Source: CAUJGQ01 sp042408665 (GTDB lineage Bacteria > Chloroflexota > Dehalococcoidia > CAUJGQ01). From it: DNA of 64,000 nucleotides. Position numbers and translations under genes: made by a program. Positions 16,296 through 25,000 of this stretch are shown in pieces. The stretch covers positions 1-64,000 of the forward strand of contig JBHOQW010000175.1 of NCBI GenBank assembly GCA_042408665.1, written 5' to 3'. The notes under the pieces were generated by a model. It was not told the DNA's origin and made no database searches. It worked only from the letters and a program-made list of their open reading frames with translations. The stretch's first letter is position 1. Each line of letters opens with the position of its first letter.

Positions 16296-17474
16296 TTATT
16301 CGACCAGACGAGCAATAATCGATCCACCGATCGTCCTGAACAGTGAGGCTAGCTGGCTAGTATCGGCAGCTTCAAAGTAGTGATCCGTTGTTCCTGATGA
16401 CGAAGATGCGATACATTTGAGGAGATTTCGGTCATTATCGGCTGAGCCTGCACCGATCTTGCTCGGATCGCATGGCACCCCCGGATCGTTTGTACCGCAG
16501 AGGCCAAATCCGACGACATAAATCTCAACTCCCTGACTCTTTATCGACTGAGCCAGATCATATGTCTTGCGGTCAAGAACATTCGTCACACTATCGCTGG
16601 TGTTGCATCCGGCACCGATCCCGGAGTCGCGACCAAAATCACATTCTGTGGGCCACGTTGAATCAGTATAGTGGTGAGGGTTATTATCTCCATCGGACAG
16701 TAAAACAAGCACTTTCCGTGTCTTTGGGTCAGTGTGACTTCCTGGACCAAATAGGATCTGCCGACCTTTCCAAAGGCCCATACAGATATTGGTATTGCCG
16801 TCGCCACTCAGCCGATTGATGGCAGATATCAGCATATTTTTATCACCAGTCATTCCGACAATATGACTGTTGGGCACACATTCATATGAGTAGAAGCGAC
16901 AGTTCCGTCCACCAAAGTAGGACATGCGAAACGGCGCTAGCCCCAGCGCCGTCGACCCGGTTGCATCGGGCAGGAGCATGCTTGCCAGCTCACGGGCGGC
17001 ATCCTGGGCATCGCGCAGTTTCTGGCCCTGCATACTCCCGGTCTCATCCAGCACCATCACGAGGTCCACGACCCCGCCCCGACCGGCCGTCGCGCTCGCC
17101 TGAACGGTTACCGAATCGACGTTCAGGACCCGCATGAACGTCATGTCCACCCGCTTGCTCACGGTCACCTTGAGACGCGGATCGCTGCCTGGCTGCTGCA
17201 CCGTGACGGTCGCCTGCGGGTCGTTGGCCTGAACGTACTTGATGACGCTGGCCTGTGCCTTCGCCAGGTTGGGCAGCTCCACCACCCCGGCCAGCGCCGC
17301 GGCGTCCGCCGTGCGCATCAGCTCTGCGCGGGCAATGAACAGCCGGCCGGCATCGATGGCGAACCCTGTCAGGCCCATGAGCGCCACCGCCATCAGGGCC
17401 AGCAGCACGATGGCCACACCCCGCTCACCGTCGGCCCCTCCGCCGCCTCTGTGCCCATACCGCGACCACCGCAT
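16296..17474 (-). CDS. TadG-like protein with von Willebrand factor A domain
   Basis: 392 residues after GGAGGAGTGCC. Residues 15-50 hold the TadE/TadG N-terminal element (ERGVAIVLLALMAVALMGL) and a membrane segment. A VWA domain follows (about 135-385) with a MIDAS start DLVMVLDETGSMQG and a later LLSDGDNN. The C-terminal half carries several Cys residues (CRFYSYECVP, FGLCGTNDPGVPCDP). The DNA for roughly residues 180-390 is much richer in A+T (about 42-53% GC by hand count on sampled lines) than the first half and the neighbours. This half may have been acquired by recombination. Confidence 0.85.
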   Translation of the reverse strand: MRWSRYGHRGGGGADGERGVAIVLLALMAVALMGLTGFAIDAGRLFIARAELMRTADAAALAGVVELPNLAKAQASVIKYVQANDPQATVTVQQPGSDPRLKVTVSKRVDMTFMRVLNVDSVTVQASATAGRGGVVDLVMVLDETGSMQGQKLRDAQDAARELASMLLPDATGSTALGLAPFRMSYFGGRNCRFYSYECVPNSHIVGMTGDKNMLISAINRLSGDGNTNICMGLWKGRQILFGPGSHTDPKTRKVLVLLSDGDNNPHHYTDSTWPTECDFGRDSGIGAGCNTSDSVTNVLDRKTYDLAQSIKSQGVEIYVVGFGLCGTNDPGVPCDPSKIGAGSADNDRNLLKCIASSSSGTTDHYFEAADTSQLASLFRTIGGSIIARLVE

Positions 17475-17520
17475 GGCACTCCTCCGCGCTCGTGCTTTCC
17501 CCCTGTGTCGGGCGGTGCCG

Positions 17521-17925
17521 TCACCCTGTCAGGCGCATCGTGGTGCTGGCGCATAGCCGAAGCGGGTTCGGCACCCCCAGCAAGGGATAGCTGATAATCA
17601 ATCGGTGGCTGTGACAGACATTCACCTGGATTGACGCCTCGCCCGGGATCACGTTGCGGGTGATGGTAACATCCGCGTCGCTGGTGGGGTCCCGGAGGCG
17701 ACGCAGGTCCGCCAACACAAGCGACCGGATATCGGTGTCGCTCGCGCCCGCCCGCGCAGCCAGCCGTGCTCCGTCCCGCGAGGCATTGACGACCGACAGG
17801 TACGCGTTCAGAGCATCACCGAGGGCGGCGATGCCGGCGAACAGCAGCGTCAGTACCGGCACCATGAGCGCCAGCTCCACCAGCGCGACCCCTCGCTCAC
17901 CCCTCCCCCATGCACACCCCCGCAC
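17521..17925 (-). CDS. TadE-like envelope protein
   Basis: 134 residues from a GTG at 17925 that stands after GGAGAAGGGACC; an earlier in-frame GTG lacks a site. The TadE signature is ERGVALVELALMVPVLTLLF near residues 9-28. The rest is a short periplasmic domain ending in SYPLLGVPNPLRLCASTTMRL. It heads the three-gene TadE-TadG-TadE unit, with the promoter expected in the 260-bp gap before it. Confidence 0.8.
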   Translation of the reverse strand: MRGCAWGRGERGVALVELALMVPVLTLLFAGIAALGDALNAYLSVVNASRDGARLAARAGASDTDIRSLVLADLRRLRDPTSDADVTITRNVIPGEASIQVNVCHSHRLIISYPLLGVPNPLRLCASTTMRLTG

Positions 17926-18128
17926 GGTCCCTTCTCCTCGCCGAGTACTCCTGCGAAACACACTCGGCTGAGGCCAGGGGCCGCTTAAGCCGCGCTGTCA
18001 CGGCCAGTTCCGGCCGACATGCCCCTGTACGGCACCGCATCTCGCCCGTATGCAGCAGATCGGGTCGACCGGCGGGTCGGCGCACGCGCCGGCTGGACCA
18101 CCAGGGTCTTGCGCGACGCGGTGCTTGC

Positions 18129-18147
18129 GTAGTTACATTGGCACTAC
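18129..18147 (+). promoter_or_regulatory. Possible operator upstream of the RHH gene
   Basis: GTAGT-N9-ACTAC dyad 41 bp before the start of the ribbon-helix-helix gene. Short arms; listed because such proteins commonly bind their own promoter. Confidence 0.25.
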
Positions 18148-18187
18148 AGCGCTGTCACATCGATACACTGGCCACGGAGAGATGCGC

Positions 18188-18544
18188 ATGGGCGATTACT
18201 GGGATCGGGACGCCGAGGCCGAGCCGATCGCGGCAAGCGGGGGGCCGCACGGACCAACCGACCGGTCGGTGCGCAAGCAACAGATCACCATCCGCCTCGA
18301 CCCGGAGATGCTCGTCGACGCACGGGCGATCGCCGCCCGCAAGGGGATCGGCCATCACACCCTGCTGCGTATGTGGGTGATGGAGGGGATCAACCGCGCC
18401 TACGAGGAGGGACTGCTGGACGGCCCACCGCGAAGCTGGGCGCCGGCAGCCCGACGCGGAGAGACCGACCCCCACCCGAACGAGCCGCCCGGGCGGCAAC
18501 CACGGCGGTGGCCGCGCCCCAACCCGCGCCGCAGCAGCCGCTAA
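18188..18544 (+). CDS. Ribbon-helix-helix (CopG/BrnA-like) protein
   Basis: 118 residues from the ATG at 18188, six bases after GGAGAG. The RHH core is at about residues 30-65: KQQITIRLDPEMLVDARAIA, then GIGHHTLLRMWVMEGINRAYEE, close to CopG/BrnA antitoxin DNA-binding domains. A Pro/Arg-rich tail follows. No BrnT-like or other toxin gene is next to it: the upstream neighbour is divergent and the downstream neighbour converges with a 4-bp overlap. It is therefore an orphan regulator or an antitoxin that lost its partner. Confidence 0.7.
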   Translation: MGDYWDRDAEAEPIAASGGPHGPTDRSVRKQQITIRLDPEMLVDARAIAARKGIGHHTLLRMWVMEGINRAYEEGLLDGPPRSWAPAARRGETDPHPNEPPGRQPRRWPRPNPRRSSR

Positions 18545-19047
18545 GACGCGCCCATCCGCCGGCGCCGTGCCCGCCGCCGGCGCCAGGCGGCGAGGATGGC
18601 GGCGTCGTGGTGGAAGGCCAGCTCGGGCAGGGCATCGGCCGGGAAGAAGCGCACCTCCATGCACTCCTCCCCGCACACCGGCTCGCCGGGACCCGCCTCG
18701 GCGGCAAACGCCAGGTAGATCACACGGCTGCCCGGCTCCTGGTACACGCCGAGGAGTGGGCCAACCGTGACTCGGATGCCGGTCTCCTCAAACGCCTCCC
18801 GCGCCGCCGCCTCGACCACGTTCTCATAGGCGTCGACGAAACCGGAGGGGAAGGACCAACAGCCCATCTTGGGCTCATGGTTGCGCCGCGTGAGCAGAAT
18901 CTGGCCGTCCCGCTCCGCCACCACGCCCACGGCCACCTTCGGGTCCTCAAAGTGGACCTGGCCGCAGGCCGGGCAGACCGGCCGCACCTTGCCAAAGGCG
19001 GGTCGCTCCTCCAGTCGGGCACCGCACGCGCCGCAGAAGTTCGGCAT
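18541..19047 (-). CDS. Zinc-ribbon Nudix hydrolase
   Basis: 168 residues from the ATG at 19047. An N-terminal zinc ribbon (CGACG ... CPACG, residues 5-30) precedes a Nudix domain with the full box GFVDAYENVVEAAAREAFEETGI written in part as REAFEETGI (about residues 82-90). The ribbon plus Nudix order resembles NudC-type NAD(H)/NADH-cap pyrophosphatases, but the protein is shorter and lacks the SQPWPFPxS motif, so the substrate is open. It follows a nitroreductase gene by 39 bp. Confidence 0.82.
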   Translation of the reverse strand: MPNFCGACGARLEERPAFGKVRPVCPACGQVHFEDPKVAVGVVAERDGQILLTRRNHEPKMGCWSFPSGFVDAYENVVEAAAREAFEETGIRVTVGPLLGVYQEPGSRVIYLAFAAEAGPGEPVCGEECMEVRFFPADALPELAFHHDAAILAAWRRRRARRRRMGAS

Positions 19048-19086
19048 CGCGCTCTGGCCTTCCCCTTGAAGGGCCACACGCTCGGT

Positions 19087-19596
19087 CTAGACGAAGGGCT
19101 GCCCGAAGCGCTCGCGGTGCGCCACCTCGGCCAGCGCCTTGCGCCGCTTGCGGCCCCGCCCCACGGGCTGCGCCGGATAGCCGAAGGGGATAATCGCCAC
19201 GACATCCAGCTCCGCCGGGATGCCGAGCAGGGACTTGATCTCGCCGTTCAATCCCTCAAAACCGACCCAGTTGGAACCTACGCCCTCCGCCCACGCCGTG
19301 AGCATCATGGACTGGATGGCACGGCTGGCGTCCGAGAGCGAAAAACGGCCCTTCTCCACCGCTACCACCACGGCCAGCGGCGCCTGGGCGATATACGGCC
19401 CGGTGCGGGCCAGCTCGCCCAGCCGCCGCAGCGTCTCCCGATTCTGCACCACGATGAAGTGCCACGGCTGGGCGTTGCGCGCGCTCGCCGAAAGCCGCCC
19501 GGCCTCCAGGATGCGCCGTACCACCTCCTCCGGCACTGGGCGGTCCTGGTAACGACGAATCGCCAGCATGGTACGCACGGCATCGAAGACGTCCAT
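19087..19596 (-). CDS. Nitroreductase-family flavoprotein
   Basis: 169 residues from the ATG at 19596 (AAAGGG nine bases before); an ATG at 19605 is possible. The FMN motif AIRRYQDRPVPEEVVRRILE starts near residue 12, with SARNAQPWHFIVVQNRE after it and SIMLTAWAEGVGSNWVG-like helix (QSMMLTAWAEGVGSNW) in the middle. It lies 95 bp behind the cobO fusion gene, which raises the idea of BluB, but the BluB-type SxGxMQPW sequence is not present (here SARNAQPW). General NAD(P)H-dependent reductase is the safer call. Confidence 0.82.
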   Translation of the reverse strand: MDVFDAVRTMLAIRRYQDRPVPEEVVRRILEAGRLSASARNAQPWHFIVVQNRETLRRLGELARTGPYIAQAPLAVVVAVEKGRFSLSDASRAIQSMMLTAWAEGVGSNWVGFEGLNGEIKSLLGIPAELDVVAIIPFGYPAQPVGRGRKRRKALAEVAHRERFGQPFV

Positions 19597-19691
19597 CTCC
19601 CGCATCCCTTTCGCGTACACGCCGTTCGGGACCGGCAACCGGACGCGGCCGCCACCGGTCAGCACCATTGTAGACGTTCCACCGCAGAGCC

Positions 19692-20720
19692 TCAGAACTC
19701 GATGCCGGGCTGGGCGCGAATGCCCTGCTCGGCCAGTGGGTGGCGGATAGGACGCATCTCAGTGACGAGGTCAGCGGCCGCGATCAGGGCCGGTGGGGCG
19801 TAGCGGCCGGTGATCACCAGGTGCAGCATCTCTGGTTTGTGCGCGCGCAGCCAGGCCACACACGCCGCCGCGTCCAGCCAGCCGTAGTGCAGCGGGTAGG
19901 TGAACTCGTCCAATACCAGCACGTCGTAAGCACCGGACAGGATACACTCCTGCGCCAGCGCCCAGCCCCGCGCGGCCAGCGCCGCAGAGCGGTCCAGGTC
20001 CTTGCTCCGCCAGGTCCAGCCATCGCCGGTGCCGATAACGTCGATGCCAAGTCGGCGTGCGGCGCGGATCTCGCCGAAGTTGGCCGTGCCCGGCTTGATG
20101 AACTGGATCACACCCACGCGCATCCCGCGCCCCCGTGCCCGCATGGCGATGCCGAAGGCGGCGGTGGTCTTGCCCTTGCCCAGACCGGTGTTGACGATGA
20201 TGAGCCCCTTGCGCCGCCCGGCTGCGCGGGCCGCCCGCCGCCGCGCCTCCCGCGCCGTGGGATCGGCCGGCTCCACCAGCCCCTCGGCCCACGGCTGGGG
20301 CTCCTCGGCCGGGTCGTCCACCGCCGCCCCACGGTAGCTCCCGGCGTCGCCGCGCAGGGCGGGCGCGTAGGGCGGCAGCACGCCCGGCGGGTAAAGGCAG
20401 TGAAAGGCCGCCGCTTCCACCACCCGCCCGGCCAGCAGGTGCTCGCGCGCGATCTGCCGGATGCGCACCTCATCGATGCGGTCGTACCACACCCCATCCG
20501 GGTACACGACGCCGATCGGGCCGTTGCGGCACACCCCCAGGCAATCTACCACGCTCAGCTTCACGCGCTCCGGGTTGCGCAGCCGTCGCCGGTCGCCCAG
20601 CTCCGCGCGGGCGACGGCGAGCAGGCGCGCGGCCTCCCCGGCCGGCGCGCAGTCGCCGTGCCCGCACAGCAACAGGTGCCGGCCGTAGGGCGACATCTGC
20701 GTGGGCGCGCCGTCGTCCAT
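19692..20720 (-). CDS. cobO: Ferredoxin-CobO fusion: cob(I)yrinic acid a,c-diamide adenosyltransferase
   Basis: 342 residues from the ATG at 20720 (GGAGG nine bases before). Residues 10-105 are a thioredoxin-like [2Fe-2S] ferredoxin domain with C19, C24 and CLGVC (C60, C64), followed by the family ending NGPIGVVYPDGVWY. Residues 165-342 are a complete CobO/BtuR domain with P-loop NTGLGKGKTTAAFG (about 177-190) and VLVLDEFTYPLHYGW. CobO adenosylates the Co(I) corrinoid; the fused ferredoxin could reduce Co(II) in place. It is divergent from the B12 riboswitch leader. Confidence 0.92.
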   Translation of the reverse strand: MDDGAPTQMSPYGRHLLLCGHGDCAPAGEAARLLAVARAELGDRRRLRNPERVKLSVVDCLGVCRNGPIGVVYPDGVWYDRIDEVRIRQIAREHLLAGRVVEAAAFHCLYPPGVLPPYAPALRGDAGSYRGAAVDDPAEEPQPWAEGLVEPADPTAREARRRAARAAGRRKGLIIVNTGLGKGKTTAAFGIAMRARGRGMRVGVIQFIKPGTANFGEIRAARRLGIDVIGTGDGWTWRSKDLDRSAALAARGWALAQECILSGAYDVLVLDEFTYPLHYGWLDAAACVAWLRAHKPEMLHLVITGRYAPPALIAAADLVTEMRPIRHPLAEQGIRAQPGIEF

Positions 20721-20758
20721 GCGAAGCAACCTCCGGTGACGGTGACCTCGTGCACCAC

Positions 20759-20787
20759 TTTACACAGCCGGAACGAACGGGTATACT
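20759..20787 (+). promoter_or_regulatory. Promoter of the cobalamin riboswitch transcript
   Basis: -35 TTTACA (20759-20764), 17-bp spacer, -10 TATACT (20782-20787). The predicted start, about 20794, is 11 bases before the aptamer's closing stem. Confidence 0.75.
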
Positions 20788-20793
20788 CGGCAC

Positions 20794-20986
20794 CAAACTG
20801 CATACGGCCGCGATGTGCAGGGGAAGTCCGGTGCGAGTCCGGCGCTGACGCGCAACTGTAACCCCACCTCGGGGAAGCCAGGGTACCTGCCGCGGCCGCG
20901 GACCTTCACCCACCTGCGCGTCTCTGGTGGGCAGGATGCGGATTCCCCGCTGCTCCCTGCCAGCCAGCGGGGAAAGTTGTTTTTCT
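20794..20986 (+). ncRNA. Cobalamin (B12) riboswitch leader with terminator
   Basis: The aptamer (20805-20898) is closed by CGGCCGCG/CGCGGCCG and contains the conserved core GGGAAGTCCGGTGCGAGTCC, GACGCGCAACTGTAACCCC and the B12-box region GAAGCCAGGGTACCTGCC. After it come a hairpin CCCACC/GGTGGG (20909-20931) and an intrinsic terminator (20943-20986). The leader ends 13 bp before cbtB. Adenosylcobalamin binding should turn off cbtB-cbtA-cobN by termination. Confidence 0.95.
20943..20986 (+). terminator. Riboswitch expression-platform terminator
   Basis: TTCCCCGCTG (20943-20952) pairs with CAGCGGGGAA (20965-20974), followed by the T-rich AGTTGTTTTTCT. A textbook intrinsic terminator directly between aptamer and ribosome site (AAGGAGG). 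Confidence 0.88.
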
Positions 20987-20999
20987 AAGGAGGCGGTTA

Positions 21000-21211
21000 T
21001 GACCTTGCTGCGGCTGGCGCGGGTTGCCGAGGGTACCCGTGAACGGATGTTGCCGGCGCTCATGATCCTGGCCGGCATGATGCTGCTCTTTGTGCTCGCC
21101 TTCGACCAGGGGCAGGCCCTGGGCGGTCTGCTGGGGATCGCGCCCGGGAAGAACCTGCTGCACGAGTTCTTCCACGACGGCCGCCACCTGTTCGGCTTCG
21201 CCTGTCACTAG
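21000..21211 (+). CDS. cbtB: Cobalt transporter subunit CbtB
   Basis: 70 residues, start set by AAGGAGGCGGTT. One membrane segment (ALMILAGMMLLFVLAF, residues 20-35) and a C-terminal histidine motif, HEFFHDGRHLFGFACH, that is the hallmark of CbtB. CbtB works with CbtA in B12-regulated cobalt uptake. It is the first gene behind the cobalamin riboswitch and is 8 bp from cbtA. Confidence 0.93.
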
Positions 21212-21219
21212 GGCGCGCG

Positions 21220-21960
21220 ATGGGCGCGACGCAATCGACGCTGGTGCTCCGCGCCACCCTGATCGCGGCGCTGCTCGCCGGCCTGATCATGGCTGGCCTG
21301 CACCTCGTGGCCGGTGAGCCGCTGGTGGACCGCGCCATCGCCCTGGAAACGGCGGCGCGCCCGGAAGAGGATCACGGCCAGGAGGTCTTCTCCCGCCGCA
21401 CCCAGAAGCTGGGGCTGGCCGTGGGGTCGGTGGTCTACGGGCTGGCCGTGGGGCTGATCTTCGGCGGGGTCTACCTCATAGCCGGCCGGCGCCTGCCAGG
21501 GCGCACGCCGCGCCGCCGGGCGCTGGCCCTGGCCGGGGCGGCGCTGTGGACGCTCTACCTGGCGCCGTTCCTCAAGTACCCGGCCAATCCGCCCGGGGTG
21601 GGTGAGGCCGCCACGATCTACGACCGCCAGATGCTGTACGTGCTGTTTGCCGCGCTGGCCGCGGGCGGGTTGGCCGTCGCGGTGCTGCTGGCCCGCTCCC
21701 TGCGGGCGAGCGGTGTGGGGGCCAGAGCGGCGGTGCCGGCAGCCGGCGGTGTGTACGCCCTGTACTTCGCCGGCCTGTGGCTGGTGATGCCGGACAACCC
21801 CGACCGGGGCAGCGTCCCCACGTCGTTGTTGTTCCAGTTCCGCGCCGTGTCGCTGGCGGGAGCGGTACTGTTCTGGGCCGTGTTCGCGCTGATATTCGCG
21901 GCGGTGCTGGAGCGGGCGTCACGCTCCAGTGCCGGTCACAGCTCCCGTGCCACGTGCTGA
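21220..21960 (+). CDS. cbtA: Cobalt transporter subunit CbtA
   Basis: 246 residues with about six hydrophobic segments, starting MGATQSTLVLRATLIAALLAG. Features of the CbtA family are an early EPLVDRAIALE after the first segment, the hydrophilic stretch EEDHGQEVFSRRTQKLGL, and FLKYPANPPGVGEAATIYDRQ. Cytoplasmic-membrane cobalt transporter. The stop codon TGA lies inside a copy of the GTGCTGAGTGCTG repeat that fills the gap to cobN. Confidence 0.92.
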   Translation: MGATQSTLVLRATLIAALLAGLIMAGLHLVAGEPLVDRAIALETAARPEEDHGQEVFSRRTQKLGLAVGSVVYGLAVGLIFGGVYLIAGRRLPGRTPRRRALALAGAALWTLYLAPFLKYPANPPGVGEAATIYDRQMLYVLFAALAAGGLAVAVLLARSLRASGVGARAAVPAAGGVYALYFAGLWLVMPDNPDRGSVPTSLLFQFRAVSLAGAVLFWAVFALIFAAVLERASRSSAGHSSRATC

Positions 21961-22050
21961 GTGCTGCGGTCCCGGCTCACCGGACCCCCGTGCCTTCGGC
22001 CGGGGCGGCTCGCCCCACGCAGCACACAGCACTGGGGCAGGGGTAAGGAC
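21951..22050. repeat. GTGCTGAGTGCTG inverted repeat between cbtA and cobN
   Basis: CACGTGCTGAGTGCTGCGG at the cbtA stop faces an inverted relative, ACGCAGCACACAGCACTGGGG, 60 bases on. The pair can fold as an imperfect hairpin. The cbtA stop codon is part of the left copy. Confidence 0.7.
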
Positions 22051-22070
22051 AGGCCACCACCAGAGGATCT

Positions 22071-25000
22071 ATGCGCAATCTTGTCTTCCGCGCCGACGGC
22101 AAGCTGGTGAACGTCGCGCGCAAGCAGGGGCAGTTGTTCGTCTGCACCGGCTGCTGCTGCGGTCATACGGAGCGTGGTCACGCTCCCGTACCGGCCGAGC
22201 TGTACCACAACGAGTGGGAGCGCCGGAAGCTGCGCAACCGCGTACACCTGACCATCGGCGGGTGCCTGGGTCCGTGCGCCCTGGCCAACGTGGTCATGCT
22301 GCTGTTCGATGGGCGGGCGCTCTACTTCCACTCCATGAACCGCGAGGACCTGGTGCTGGTGCTGTACGACTACATCGAGCAGATGCTGGCCGCGGACACG
22401 TACCTGCCCCCGCCGCCGGCCCTGGCGCCCCTGCACTTTACCGCCCTCACCTGGGAGGCGCGCCCAGACGGCCAGCCGATCGACGATCGGCGCGGGGCGC
22501 GCACCGCCGGTCCGGGCGGGTTCCTGTTCCTCACCCACTCCGATACGGACCTGCTTACCCTGGCGCGGGTGACGCCCCGCCTGCCGCGCGACTTCCCCCG
22601 TGTGCGCGCCTATAACCTCTTACACCTCAAGACCGACGCCGACGTCGACGCCCTCCTAGGCGCCGAGCTGCCGGAGGCGGAGGTGGTGATCGTACGCCTG
22701 CTCGGGGGTAGGGCCAGCTTCGCGCACGGGCTGGACCGCCTGACGGCCGACGCCGCCGCCCGCGGCACCTGGCTGGTGTGCCTGCCCGGCACCGATGCCC
22801 TCGACCCGGAGCTGACGGCGCTGTCCAACGTCGGCGTGCCCGTCGCGCATGAAGCCTTCGCCTACCTGCAGTTCGGCGGCGCCGACAACTACGAGCACCT
22901 GCTGCGCTTCCTGAGCGACCACCTACTCGCCACCGGCTACGGCTACGAGCCACCGGCCGAGCAGCCGCGCCACGGCCTTTACCACCCGGACGTGCCGGAA
23001 GGCACGATCGCCGCCTGGCGGGCCCGCCACGACCTGACCCGCCCCACCGTCGGCCTGCTCTTCTACCGCTCGCACTTTCTGTCCGGCAACACGGCCTTTG
23101 TGGACGAGCTGGTGCGGGCGGGCGAGCGCGCCGGGCTGAACGTGTTGCCCGTGTACGCTTACTCCCTCAAGGACACGGACGAGTCCGACACCGGCGCGCC
23201 GGGCCCGCTGCCCGCCGCCCTGCGCTACTTCCTTGACGACGCGGGACGGCCGTGCATCGACGTGCTCATCACCACCATGTCCTTCGCCATGGGCGGCGTC
23301 AGCCCGGACGGGCAGACTGCGAGCGATTGGGCCACCGAGGTGCTGGAGCGGCTGGACGTGCCGGTGCTGCAGGCCATCACCGCCGGCAGCCCGCGCGCCG
23401 CATGGGAGGAGTCGCTGCGCGGCCTCTCGCCGCTGGACGCGGCCATGAACGTCATGCTGCCGGAGTTCGACGGCCGCATCCTGACCGTGCCCGTCTCCTT
23501 CAAAGAAGAAACGGCGCAGTGGGCGACAAGCGGCGACGGCGCGGGTGCACCGGTGATGCGCTACGTGGCGGACCCGGAGCGCTGTGACCGGCTGATGGAG
23601 ATCGCGGCGCGGCTGGCCGCCCTGCGCCGTAAACCGAACCACGAGAAGCGGGTCGCCTTCGTGCTCACCAACTCCACGGCACGCATCTCGCGCATCGGCA
23701 ACGCCGTAGGACTGGATGCGCCCGCCTCGCTGGTGCGCCTCCTGGAGGCCATGCGCGCGCACGGCTACCGGGTGGAGGGCGTGCCGGCCACCGGCGACGA
23801 GCTGATCCACGCGCTCCTCGCCCGCTGCTCCTATGACACCGAGTTCCTCACCGAAACGCAGCTCGCCCAGGCCGCGGCGCGCGTCCCCGCCGCTACCTAC
23901 GCAACCTGGTTCGAGGCCCTGCCGGAGCACAACCGGCGTGAGATGGCGGGGAAGTGGGGCCCGCCCCCCGGAGCGGCCTACGTCCATGACGGCCACATCG
24001 CGCTGGCGGGGCTGGAGTTCGGCAACGTGTTCGTGGCCCTGCAACCGCCGCGCGGCTACGGCATGGACCCCAACGCCATCTACCACATGCCGGACCTGCC
24101 GCCGCCGCACTACTACCACGCCCTCTATCGCTGGCTGCGCGACGGCTGGGGTGCGGACGCCATCGTCCACCTGGGCAAGCACGGCACCCTCGAGTGGCTG
24201 CCCGGCAAGGCGGCCGGGCCCGGCCCCACCTGCTACCCGGACCAGTTCCTGGCCGACCTGCCGCTGGTGTACCCGTTCATCATCAACAACCCCGGCGAAG
24301 GGGCGCAGGCCAAGCGACGCACGCATGCCGTGATCGTGGACCACCTCACGCCGCCCATGACCACCGCCGGCGCCTACGACGAGCTGGCCGAGCTGGCCCA
24401 GCTCATCGACGAGTACTACCAGGTGGAGATGCTGGACCCGGAGAAGCTGCCGCTCTTGCAGCGCCAGATCTGGGACGTGATCGAGCGGGCGCACCTGGAC
24501 GCGGACATCGAGGCGATCCTCAACCGCCAGGCAGGTTCCGCGGACCACACGCACAGTTGGGACCCCTCCCGCACCGAGGAGGGCACGCCCATCACGCTCA
24601 CCGAGATGCGCGGCAAGGACCTGGCCCACCTCCTGCAGGAGATCGACGGCTACCTGTGCGAGCTGGCCGGCGCCCAGATCCGCGACGGGTTGCACGTCCT
24701 GGGCGTCGTGCCCGAAGGCGAGCAGCTCGTGGACCTGCTGGCCGCCCTGGTGCGCGTGCCCAACCTGGAGGTGCCGGGCATGCGCGGGGCGCTGTGCGAG
24801 CACTTCGGGCTGGACCTGGACGCGCTCCTTGCCGCCCCTGCCGAACGCGTGTCGTCCTCCCCCGGCGCCGGCCTGGAGCGCCTGGCACGGATCAGCGGGC
24901 GGCAGCTCCGCATCCAGGGCGACGTGATCGCCGCCCTCGACGACACGGGCCGCCGCTTGATCGCGGCCCTGGCCGAACGCGGCTTTAGCCCAAAGGCGAT

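Noticed and set aside
15809..17925. Full Tad pilus locus
   Set aside because: Only TadE/TadG-like proteins are present; no CpaF-type ATPase, TadB/C or Flp pilin is in the window.
19087..19596. Nitroreductase as BluB (DMB synthase) because it is next to cobO
   Set aside because: The SARNAQPW stretch does not match the BluB motif and no other lower-ligand gene is present; general nitroreductase is safer.
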